The position numbers were made by a program, and so were the translations under genes. From the NCBI GenBank assembly GCA_043820045.1, contig JBDREF010000444.1, positions 1-7,092 of the forward strand: DNA of 7,092 nt. The letters are read 5' to 3'. Below are positions 1-6,306 of this stretch, piece after piece (the first letter of the stretch is position 1; the number at the start of each line of letters is the position of its first letter). Under the pieces are notes generated by a model that made no database searches, was not told the DNA's origin, and saw only the letters and a program-made list of their open reading frames with translations. Source of the DNA: JBDREF01 sp043820045 (GTDB lineage: Bacteria > Planctomycetota > Phycisphaerae > Sedimentisphaerales > Anaerobacaceae).

Positions 1-170
1 TTTGTCATCTCGACTGGAGCCGAAGGCGCAATGGAGAGATCTGACCGACGAAGCGAACCGGCTGCTCTCCCTCGGGGACACCTTGCGGCGGAAGCCAGAT
101 TCCTCCGCTCGCTGCGCTCGGTCGGAATGACAAAAAGGGCAGGCTCTTCGGCCTCCGGTCGAAATGACAA
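1..170. repeat. Interspersed imperfect inverted repeat, copy A
   Basis: The outer arms are 1-20 (TTTGTCATCTCGACTGGAGC) and about 151-170 (GCCTCCGGTCGAAATGACAA), which pair with only a few mismatches. Nested inside are a GGAGAGATCTG element (33-43), a CCAGATTCCTCC element (95-106) and a further right-arm-like sequence GTCGGAATGACAAAAA (121-136). These match elements of the copies at 4907-5030 and 7031-7092, so this is one dispersed family. The double right arm suggests a composite or rearranged copy. It may extend left of the window. There is no transposase and no convincing gene. Function is unknown; such hairpins can act as transcription end points or be non-autonomous mobile sequences. Confidence 0.75.
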
Positions 171-242
171 GCGGCGAGAATGAATCGCAATCTGCCACCG
201 AATGCCGCCCACACCCCGCAATGCTCTTAGAGGAGAATTCGG

Positions 243-271
243 TTGCCGCAACAGGGACGAATGAATAGAAT
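243..271 (+). promoter_or_regulatory. Candidate sigma-70-like promoter for the sulfatase operon
   Basis: TTGCCG (243-248, 4 of 6 to TTGACA) lies 17 bp before TAGAAT (266-271, 5 of 6 to TATAAT). This would start transcription near 278 and give a leader of roughly 48 nt before the first sulfatase. It sits just after repeat copy A and is the only well-spaced pair I noticed in the upstream region. It is a consensus match only, and planctomycete promoters are poorly characterised, so the call is tentative. Confidence 0.33.
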
Positions 272-325
272 GAACGCCGGATCGGACCCGATGAAAAGGG
301 ACGTAGAAAGAACGGAGAACACGAT

Positions 326-1726
326 ATGAGCACACTTGACTTTACCCGCCGGCGATTCCTGCAAACCCTCGGCGCCGGCATCGCGTCGTTAGCTGTCCCG
401 GGCTGCATGAAGGGCAATCAGAGGGCCGGTGCAGACAAGCCGAATTTTGTAATCATCTTCGCCGACGACCAGGGCTATCAGGATATCGGCTGTTTCGGCT
501 CGCCGTCGATTAAGACGGCGAACCTGGATCGCATGGCATCTGAGGGGATGAAGTTCACGGACTTTTACGTGGCCGCTTCGGTGTGTTCGCCATCGCGGGC
601 GGCCCTGCTGACCGGTTGTTATCCCCCGAGGGTCGGCATAACCAAGGTGCTGTTTCCGAGGGATGATATCGGCCTGAACCCGCAAGAGATTACCATCGCC
701 GATATTCTCAGGGGGCAGGGTTACGCAACCGCCTGTGTCGGCAAGTGGCACCTGGGCCATCTGCCGGAGTTTCTGCCGACGAGCAACGGCTTCGATTCCT
801 ACTTCGGCATTCCGTATTCCAACGATATGGACGGCGTCGAGGGCAAGGACAAGAATCTCGACCGGGCGTGGCAGCAGAAAGACTACTCGCCCTGGAACGT
901 GCCGTTGATGCGCGACAAAGAGATTATCGAGCGGCCGGCGGACCAGACAAAGCTGATAGAACGCTACACCGAAGAAGCGGTGAAATTTATTCACAAGAGC
1001 AGGGATAAGCCCTTCTTTCTCTATCTGCCGCACACGATGCCGCATATCCCGCTGTTCGTCTCGGACAATTTTTTCGTCGAGGACGTCCAAAAGGCTTACA
1101 AAGCGACAATCGAACAAATCGATTCCTCCGTCGGCCGGGTTCTCGCTGCTCTAAAGGAGGCCGGCGTCGATAGGAACACGCTTGTGGTCTATACCAGCGA
1201 CAACGGCCCGTGGCTGGGCAAGAAACATCATGGCGGCTGCGCTCTGCCGCTGCGCGACGGGAAATTTTCCACCTACGAAGGCGGCATGCGCGAGCCCTGT
1301 ATCATGCGCTGGCCCGGCCGAATCCCGGCCGGCAAAATGTGCAGCGAGCTGTGCGGTACGATTGACCTGCTGCCGACGTTCGCCGGATTGGCCGGAGTGG
1401 AAGTACCCGCCGACCGTGTAATAGACGGCAGGGACATCTGGCCTCTGATGGCCGGCAAACCGGGAGCGAAATCGCCGCACGAGGCGTTTTTCTATTACAG
1501 AGGCATCAGTCTCGAGGCGGTCCGCAGCGGCAATTGGAAACTGCGCCGCGTCAAGAAGAGCACCGAGCTGTACGACCTCGAAGCCGACATCGGCGAAAAG
1601 AACAATCTGGCCGATGCGCATCCTGAAATTGTCAAACGCCTAACCGGCGTGATGGAAGAATTCGACCGCCGGCTCAAGGCAAACTCGCGGCCCGCAGGGA
1701 AGGTTTCAAAACAACAGGAGTCATAA
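326..1726 (+). CDS. Formylglycine-dependent sulfatase, ARSA/GALNS-like, Tat lipoprotein
   Basis: A 466-residue type I sulfatase that should hydrolyse sulfate esters, probably on a polysaccharide. The N-terminus has a Tat signal (TRRRFLQ, residues 7-13), a hydrophobic stretch and a lipobox-like VPGC ending at Cys27, so the mature enzyme is probably lipid-anchored outside the cytoplasm. Visible active-site elements are metal-binding Asp47-Asp48 (FADDQG), the formylglycine site Cys87-S-P-S-Arg91 followed by AALLTG, Lys140-W-His142 (GKWHLG), His236/His240 (PHTMPH), Asp292-Asn293 (SDNGP) and Lys313 in GKFSTYEGGMREP, which matches the Lys302 region of human arylsulfatase A. The C-terminal subdomain ends with the usual WKLRR...ELYDLEAD pattern (404-421). 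The start is supported by GGAG at 314-317, 8 nt upstream. It is first in a three-sulfatase operon. The family is certain; the substrate cannot be read from sequence, and the export and lipid calls are predictions. Confidence 0.93.
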   Translation: MSTLDFTRRRFLQTLGAGIASLAVPGCMKGNQRAGADKPNFVIIFADDQGYQDIGCFGSPSIKTANLDRMASEGMKFTDFYVAASVCSPSRAALLTGCYPPRVGITKVLFPRDDIGLNPQEITIADILRGQGYATACVGKWHLGHLPEFLPTSNGFDSYFGIPYSNDMDGVEGKDKNLDRAWQQKDYSPWNVPLMRDKEIIERPADQTKLIERYTEEAVKFIHKSRDKPFFLYLPHTMPHIPLFVSDNFFVEDVQKAYKATIEQIDSSVGRVLAALKEAGVDRNTLVVYTSDNGPWLGKKHHGGCALPLRDGKFSTYEGGMREPCIMRWPGRIPAGKMCSELCGTIDLLPTFAGLAGVEVPADRVIDGRDIWPLMAGKPGAKSPHEAFFYYRGISLEAVRSGNWKLRRVKKSTELYDLEADIGEKNNLADAHPEIVKRLTGVMEEFDRRLKANSRPAGKVSKQQES

Positions 1727-1780
1727 GTTACCAGGACAGGCCGTTTCACATGGCCCCGGCAATAAGACAGGAGGAAATGA

Positions 1781-3310
1781 ATGAGAACACTCAGCAGTAC
1801 GCGACGTGATTTCCTGAAGGCTATGGGTCTCGGTGTAGCCTCGCTGATGGCGCCAAAGCTGGTCGCAGCGGCCGGATCCAAAGTCAGAAAGCCCAACATA
1901 GTTTTGATCCTGGCTGACGACATGGGGTTTTCGGATTTAGGCTGCTACGGCGGCGAGATTGACACGCCGAACCTGGACGGCATGGCCGCACAGGGTATTC
2001 GCTTTTCGCAGTTTTACAACTGCGCCAAATGCACGCCCACGCGCAACTCGATACTGACGGGCCTGTACCATCAGCAGGCCGACGTCGGCAAGGGCGGCAA
2101 CTGCGTCACCATCGCCGAGGCCCTGCACGAAGCGGGCTACACCACCTTGGCCGCGGGCAAGTGGCACGTCGGCGGCACGCCGATGGACCGCGGATTCGAT
2201 CGGTACTTCGGCATGTTGGGCGGTTCGTGCAGCTATTTCGTTCCCGACGAGACCTTCCGTCTTGACAGAGAGCCGTTCACGACCGATGACAAGAACTTCT
2301 ACACCACCAATGTCTTCACGGATCATGCGCTCAAGTTCCTCGATGAAGCCGGCAGAAAAGATAAACCGTTCTTTCTCTATATGGCTTACAATGCGCCGCA
2401 CTACCCGCTGCACGCCTTGCCTGAGGACATCGAGAAATACCGCGGCAAGTTTATGAAGGGCTGGGACCTCTTGCGAAAAGAGCGCTACGAGCGGCTTATC
2501 CGGATGGGGTTGATCGACAAGAAGTGGGGCTTGAGCGCGCGAGGCGCCGACAGACACAAATCATTCAGTGACGTCCCACCCTGGGATCAGGTAGAGGACA
2601 AACGTGGCGAAGATCTGAAGATGGCCGTTTATGCCGCAATGGTCGATAGGATGGACCGGAACATCGGGCGAATCCTGAACAAACTCAGGGAGCTGAAGGC
2701 CGAAGATAACACGCTGGTGATGTTCCTCTCGGACAACGGCGGCTGTCCTTACGAGCGTAACAGACCTGCGGACATTGCGCCCGGACCGGCCGAATCGTAT
2801 CGCACGTATGATTCGCCGTGGGCGAACGTCAGCAACACGCCGTTCCGGCTCTACAAGCGTTTCAATCACGAGGGCGGCAATTCCACGCCATTTATTGTTC
2901 GCTGGCCCGAGGTGATAAAGAAAGGCGGTGACATCACCCCCCAGGTCGGTCATATCATCGACGTAATGGCTACCTGCGTGGACGTGGCGCAGGCGCGATA
3001 TCCTTCGCAGTACAAGGGGCACAAGATCACCGAACTGGAGGGCAAGAGTCTGCTGCCGATTTTCGAGGGCCGCCGGCGCCAGGGCCATGATGCGTTGTTC
3101 TGGGAGTATATGAACAACAAAGCGGTACGGCAGGGCAAATGGAAACTCGTTACCGTTGGTGACAATCCCTGGGAACTCTACGATATGGAGACCGACCGAA
3201 CCGAGCTTAACGATCTATCGGCAAAGATGCCGGATAAGGTCGAGGAGTTGGCCGGGCTGTACGAGGCATGGGTCCGGCGATGTAAGACGGCTCAAGGCAA
3301 GAAGTCATAG
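1781..3310 (+). CDS. Formylglycine-dependent sulfatase, AtsA-like (S1_4-type), Tat-exported
   Basis: A 509-residue type I sulfatase resembling the AtsA-like arylsulfatase group (SulfAtlas S1_4 by recall). A Tat signal (STRRDFLKAMG, residues 6-16) leads to an Ala-rich end (LVAAA, 27-31) without a lipobox cysteine, so a soluble periplasmic enzyme is expected, unlike its two neighbours. Active-site elements are Asp46-Asp47 (LADDMG), the formylglycine site Cys84-T-P-T-Arg88 then NSILTG, Lys127-W-His129, His207 (NAPHYP), Asp318-Asn319 (SDNGG) and Lys359 with HEGG (363-366). The segment at about 228-270 (GWDLLRKERYERLI...VPPWDQ) is characteristic of this subfamily. A perfect AGGAGG (1769-1774) lies 6 nt before ATG. 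It follows the first sulfatase after 54 nt and precedes the third by 14 nt, so co-transcription is likely. The true sulfated substrate is unknown, since 'arylsulfatase' describes activity on artificial substrates. Confidence 0.93.
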   Translation: MRTLSSTRRDFLKAMGLGVASLMAPKLVAAAGSKVRKPNIVLILADDMGFSDLGCYGGEIDTPNLDGMAAQGIRFSQFYNCAKCTPTRNSILTGLYHQQADVGKGGNCVTIAEALHEAGYTTLAAGKWHVGGTPMDRGFDRYFGMLGGSCSYFVPDETFRLDREPFTTDDKNFYTTNVFTDHALKFLDEAGRKDKPFFLYMAYNAPHYPLHALPEDIEKYRGKFMKGWDLLRKERYERLIRMGLIDKKWGLSARGADRHKSFSDVPPWDQVEDKRGEDLKMAVYAAMVDRMDRNIGRILNKLRELKAEDNTLVMFLSDNGGCPYERNRPADIAPGPAESYRTYDSPWANVSNTPFRLYKRFNHEGGNSTPFIVRWPEVIKKGGDITPQVGHIIDVMATCVDVAQARYPSQYKGHKITELEGKSLLPIFEGRRRQGHDALFWEYMNNKAVRQGKWKLVTVGDNPWELYDMETDRTELNDLSAKMPDKVEELAGLYEAWVRRCKTAQGKKS

Positions 3311-3324
3311 AGGCGAGGCCTGAT

Positions 3325-4899
3325 ATGGAAAAGAACGAAGATAAGGAAAGAGAAGATAAAATGATTGATATGAACCGACGTGATTTCGTGCGGAGTTTAA
3401 GTTGCGGCGCTCTGGGGCTGCTGGGCTCTGCGATGCTGGGAAGTTGTTCGCTGGCGGCCGAGAAGAAGTCGGAGGGCAAGCGGCCGAATATCCTTTTCTG
3501 CCTTGCCGACGACTGGTCCTGGCCTCATGCGAGCATCGCCGGGGACAAGGTCGTCAAGACGCCGACGTTCGACAGGGTCGCGCGCGAGGGCGTGCTGTTC
3601 GAGAATGCGTTTGTTTCGTCGCCGTCCTGCACGCCGTCAAGAGGAGCGATACTGACCGGCCAGTGGCACTGGCGTCTGGAAGAGGGCGGCGACCTCTGGG
3701 GCACGCTGCCGGCGAAATTTGCCGTCTATCCGGATTTGCTGGAAGATGTCGGCTATCACGTCGGTTACACTCGCAAGGGCTGGGGCCCCGGTCGGGACGA
3801 GCCGGGCGGACGGAAACGAAATCCCGCCGGGCCGCAGTACAAAAACTTCAGCGAGTTTATGAAGGCCCGGCCCGAAGGCAAGCCCTTCTGCTTCTGGTTC
3901 GGCAGTCAGGACCCGCATCGGGCGTACAAATGGCAATCGGGCATCAACAGCGGCATGAAACTCGAAGACGTCAAAGTTCCCGCCTGCTTCCCGGATGGCC
4001 AGGAGGTGCGAACCGATATTTGTGACTACTACTGGGAGGTCCAGCGATTCGATACCGAGGTCGGCGAGCTGCTGACAATGCTCGAAGAGGGCGGCGAGCT
4101 TGACAATACGCTGGTCGTCGTCTCCGGCGATAACGGCCTGCCGTTCCCGAGGTGCAAGAGCAACCTTTACGATACGGGTACACACGTCCCGCTGGCGGTT
4201 CGCTGGCCCGCGGCGGTCAAAGGCGGCAGGGTCGTCAGGGATTTCATCAGTATGTCGGACCTGGCGCCGACGTTCTTAGAGGCTTCCGGTCTGAAGCCGA
4301 CCGCCGAGATGACGGCGCGGAGTTTTCTTGATATCTTGAAGTCGGGCAAGTCCGGCAGATTGGATCCGAAGCGCGACCATGTCCTGACCGGCAAGGAGCG
4401 CCACGTTCCCGGCCAGGAGAACGACCTGGGAGGCTACCCGTCGCGCGCCATTCGGACGCATCAGTTCCTTTACATTCGCAACTTCAAGCCTGACCGCTGG
4501 CCGTCCGGCTACCCGGCGGGCTATGCCGAACCGGTTGACATCGATGTCTCGAAGCCTCGGGATACAAAATTCGGTTACGCCGATACCGACGCCTCGCCGA
4601 CGAAATCTTACATGTTGAAGTACCGCGACGACCCGAAGGTCGCCGGACTTTTCGATCTGGCTTTCGGCAAGCGTCCGGACGAGGAGCTTTACGACCTCCG
4701 CAAGGATCCCGACCAGCTCAACAACGTCGCCGAAAAGGCCGACTATGCTGTAACAAAGAGAAAACTCGCCGCTGCTTTGATGGCTCAGTTGAAGGCCACG
4801 AAAGACCCGCGGGCTTTGGGCAAGGGTAAAATCTTCGATACGTATCCCTATTACGGCGGAGGCAGGCCGACGAAACCGGCGCCTAAGCCGAAGCGATAA
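3325..4899 (+). CDS. Heparan N-sulfatase (SGSH)-like sulfatase, Tat lipoprotein
   Basis: A 524-residue sulfatase that resembles N-sulfoglucosamine sulfohydrolase more than its neighbours do. SGSH-like marks are GDNGLPFP...SNLYDTGTHVPL (268-290; human SGSH has DNGIPFP and NLYWPGTAEPL), DPHR (196-199) and YPSRAIRTHQFLYIRNF (371-387). Catalytic elements are Asp62-Asp63 (ADDWSW), formylglycine site Cys102-T-P-S-Arg106, His198, Asp269-Asn270 and probably Lys278. Where most sulfatases have K-x-H it has Lys151-Gly-Trp153. A Tat motif (NRRDFVRS, 17-24) and lipobox LGSC (Cys41) predict a lipid-anchored exported enzyme. ATG 3325 has GAGG at 3315-3318 and lies 14 nt after the previous stop. In-frame ATGs at 3361 and 3370 would remove a charged 12-15-residue extension, leaving a more usual Tat N-terminus, and are real alternatives. 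The C-terminus is a basic, Pro-rich tail (KPAPKPKR). N-sulfate as substrate is inferred from resemblance only. Confidence 0.9.
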   Translation: MEKNEDKEREDKMIDMNRRDFVRSLSCGALGLLGSAMLGSCSLAAEKKSEGKRPNILFCLADDWSWPHASIAGDKVVKTPTFDRVAREGVLFENAFVSSPSCTPSRGAILTGQWHWRLEEGGDLWGTLPAKFAVYPDLLEDVGYHVGYTRKGWGPGRDEPGGRKRNPAGPQYKNFSEFMKARPEGKPFCFWFGSQDPHRAYKWQSGINSGMKLEDVKVPACFPDGQEVRTDICDYYWEVQRFDTEVGELLTMLEEGGELDNTLVVVSGDNGLPFPRCKSNLYDTGTHVPLAVRWPAAVKGGRVVRDFISMSDLAPTFLEASGLKPTAEMTARSFLDILKSGKSGRLDPKRDHVLTGKERHVPGQENDLGGYPSRAIRTHQFLYIRNFKPDRWPSGYPAGYAEPVDIDVSKPRDTKFGYADTDASPTKSYMLKYRDDPKVAGLFDLAFGKRPDEELYDLRKDPDQLNNVAEKADYAVTKRKLAAALMAQLKATKDPRALGKGKIFDTYPYYGGGRPTKPAPKPKR

Positions 4900-4906
4900 G
4901 AGCCGA

Positions 4907-5030
4907 TTGTCATTCCGACCGAAGTGATGCGCAGCATCGCGCAGTGGAGGAATCTGGTCTCGAACGAAAAAGCCCATACAAGTGGCGGCCAGATTCCTCG
5001 ACTCCGCTGCGCTGCGCTCGGAATGACAAA
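4907..5030. repeat. Interspersed inverted repeat, copy B
   Basis: This is the most complete copy of the family. The outer arms are TTGTCATTCCGA (4907-4918) and CGGAATGACAA (5020-5030). The inner arms are GAGGAATCTGG (4947-4957) and CCAGATTCCTC (4989-4999), also complementary, so the unit could fold as a long two-part hairpin. It begins 7 nt after the stop codon of the third sulfatase and lies between converging genes. On the reverse strand it reads as a deceptive ORF segment (SERSAAESRNL), a known signature of such repeats in wrongly predicted proteins. It may help end transcription, but no T-run is attached. Confidence 0.85.
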
Positions 5031-5068
5031 AAGTGAACTTGGCATAGAACTGGATCAGAATGGTAGGC

Positions 5069-5098
5069 TGTGCAATCCCGGCGTGCCGGGATTGCACA
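5069..5098. terminator. Strong hairpin between convergent genes, possible transcription end point
   Basis: The left arm TGTGCAATCCCGGC (5069-5082) and right arm GCCGGGATTGCACA (5085-5098) are perfectly complementary over 14 bp with only GT between them, so two pairs would open to form a loop. It lies 8 nt beyond the stop codon of the - strand gene and 169 nt beyond the third sulfatase. There is no T-run on either side, so it is not a textbook intrinsic terminator. It may instead stabilise 3' ends, or be part of another dispersed palindromic repeat. The hairpin is certain; the terminator role is an inference. Confidence 0.45.
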
Positions 5099-5106
5099 CG
5101 CGGGAT

Positions 5107-6306
5107 TTATTTCGGCAGATTCTCCGGTGCAACGTCTTTGACGCTCAAGTCGCCGTAGATGACGCGGTAAGTTTGCGAGCCTGCCGGTTGATACCAGAAG
5201 ATGGGAGTTTCGGCGTCGCCGTACTCTACGTTCTCGCCGGCGTAGCGCCAGTTGCTCTCGACGGGCAGTTTCATCACGAACATAATCGCACGAGTCATTT
5301 GCATTGTGTGCTGCAGGCGCTGCTGTTCCGAAGTCTGGTCGTCGTGGAACTTGCCCGCCTTCGCCATTTCCATAGAGACTTTCGCCAGCTCCGCCGGGTT
5401 CAACGTCGGCGGCAGCGTGCCGTCCTTCGTCCATTGCGACCACAGCTTCAGAAGTGCGGTCAGGTCCTGCTCGGATGCTTCGGCCGCATCTACCTGGAGC
5501 CCCACACGGCTGTAACCGTCCGGCGGGCTGAGGCTGAAGAGTGCATCGTCCAGGTCAACGTCGAACCGAAAGCCGGTCATCGTCGCGCTCATGCCCGGTG
5601 CGTTCGCAAATTCCACCTCTACGAGAACAAGCTCTCGCGTCTTAGGGTCGATCCAGACCGTGTTGGTTAAGCCTTCTTCGCGGACACGAAATCCCTGAAC
5701 AGTACGGCCGTCTATTTCTTGTTCGCCGAGGACCTCATCGGCCCGGTCGGGCAGCGTTCTGAGCCTCTCGATTGTCTCGAACTGCCGCCGACCACTGTCA
5801 TCAGGCAAATTGGACATCTCTATCTCGACAAATTGCTTTCTTTCGGGGATGATGCTCAGGCCCTTGCCCTGCACCGAATCCATCACCGAAACATAACCGC
5901 CGGGCATGGTCATTCGCATATACCCCGGTTCCTTGAAGGCGACCTCCATTTCCATATCAGGCATTCCCTCGACGGGCGTCGTTGTGGTTACGGTGTAAAT
6001 CAGCGTGCGGGCTTTGTGCAGCCGTTCGGCTACTTCTGCATAAACGGTGCCTGTCATTCCAACCGGCCCGATGACGTAACGCAGGCCGATGATTGCGGCG
6101 ACCACTATCACCGCGGCTATGGCAAATTTTCTCGTTTTACTGTTCATAATTGTTCTCCATATATCAGGCGAGATCGTGCCTGATTTCTGTTTTTCATGTT
6201 TGTCCAGCGCTTCCAGGACATTACCGAGAACCTTCTCGTGTGTCTCGGCGCTGGTTTTGTAACGTAGTTTCCTGATTAACTTTTCAATATTTTCTGCTGG
6301 TCTCAT
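5107..6306 (-). CDS. Single-pass membrane protein with RseB/LolA-like outer domain, putative sigma-factor partner
   Basis: A 399-residue protein whose start codon overlaps the sigma factor stop by 4 nt (ATGA). Residues 1-58 form a charged, probably helical cytoplasmic head (ENIEKLIRKL, ALDKHEKQKS). Residues about 60-80 form one membrane helix (FAIAAVIVVAAIIGLRYVIG) after a basic TRK, giving an N-in topology. Residues about 86-262 look like an RseB/LolA-type beta domain: AERLHKARTLIYTV, repeated strand-like segments, VWIDPKTRELVLVEV (217-231) and FDVDLDDALFSLSPPDGY (248-265). The final 130 residues are unassigned and end YRVIYGDLSVKDVAPENLPK. The protein has no cysteine, so it lacks the zinc anti-sigma motif. 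GAGGTGA (6317-6311) precedes the start. It probably regulates or senses for the neighbouring sigma factor, which is an inference from gene order and topology. A lipoprotein-carrier-like role is the alternative. See also the internal start at 6147. Confidence 0.85.
   Translation of the reverse strand: MRPAENIEKLIRKLRYKTSAETHEKVLGNVLEALDKHEKQKSGTISPDIWRTIMNSKTRKFAIAAVIVVAAIIGLRYVIGPVGMTGTVYAEVAERLHKARTLIYTVTTTTPVEGMPDMEMEVAFKEPGYMRMTMPGGYVSVMDSVQGKGLSIIPERKQFVEIEMSNLPDDSGRRQFETIERLRTLPDRADEVLGEQEIDGRTVQGFRVREEGLTNTVWIDPKTRELVLVEVEFANAPGMSATMTGFRFDVDLDDALFSLSPPDGYSRVGLQVDAAEASEQDLTALLKLWSQWTKDGTLPPTLNPAELAKVSMEMAKAGKFHDDQTSEQQRLQHTMQMTRAIMFVMKLPVESNWRYAGENVEYGDAETPIFWYQPAGSQTYRVIYGDLSVKDVAPENLPK
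6145..6158 (-). promoter_or_regulatory. Internal ribosome binding site and in-frame ATG inside the membrane-protein gene
   Basis: On the minus strand GGAG (6158-6155) lies 7 nt before an in-frame ATG (6147-6145), Met54 of the long protein. The site is encoded by the codons for Trp50-Arg-Thr-Ile-Met. Initiation here would give a 346-residue product starting MNSKTRKFAIAAVIVV, directly at the membrane segment and without the cytoplasmic head. Either this is a second product or the true start, although the ATGA overlap and GAGGTGA upstream of 6306 favour the long form being made too. Confidence 0.4.

Noticed and set aside
1..170. Insertion sequence or CRISPR-like array at the left end
   Set aside because: There is no transposase frame, no target duplication and no regular repeat-spacer pattern. 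The structure is a single composite inverted repeat.
243..329. Possible 28-codon leader peptide starting TTG at 243, with AGGAG at 231-235, ending in an ATGA overlap with the first sulfatase
   Set aside because: The spacing and overlap are attractive, but it has a rare start and an unremarkable peptide, and it would lie partly upstream of the transcription start if the promoter at 243-271 is real. Not strong enough to call.
389..1117. Reverse-strand ORF of 242 aa opposite the first sulfatase
   Set aside because: It is an antisense shadow with no recognisable domain, while the + strand frame has a complete sulfatase with catalytic residues.
1727..1780. Terminator or promoter between the first two sulfatases
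   Set aside because: Only a weak GGCC/GGCC pairing was seen, with no T-run and no paired -35/-10. Readthrough as an operon is simpler.
1937..2557. Reverse-strand ORF of 206 aa opposite the second sulfatase
   Set aside because: It is an antisense shadow, typical of GC-rich coding DNA, and conflicts with a clear sulfatase.
4276..5097. Long reverse-strand ORF (273 aa) containing SERSAAESRNL
   Set aside because: It runs antisense through the third sulfatase and through repeat copy B. The SERSAAE string is the translated repeat, not a protein motif.
4924..5670. Forward ORF of 248 aa across repeat B and the membrane-protein gene
   Set aside because: It is composed of repeat sequence, the hairpin and the antisense of the - strand gene, without a ribosome site or domain.
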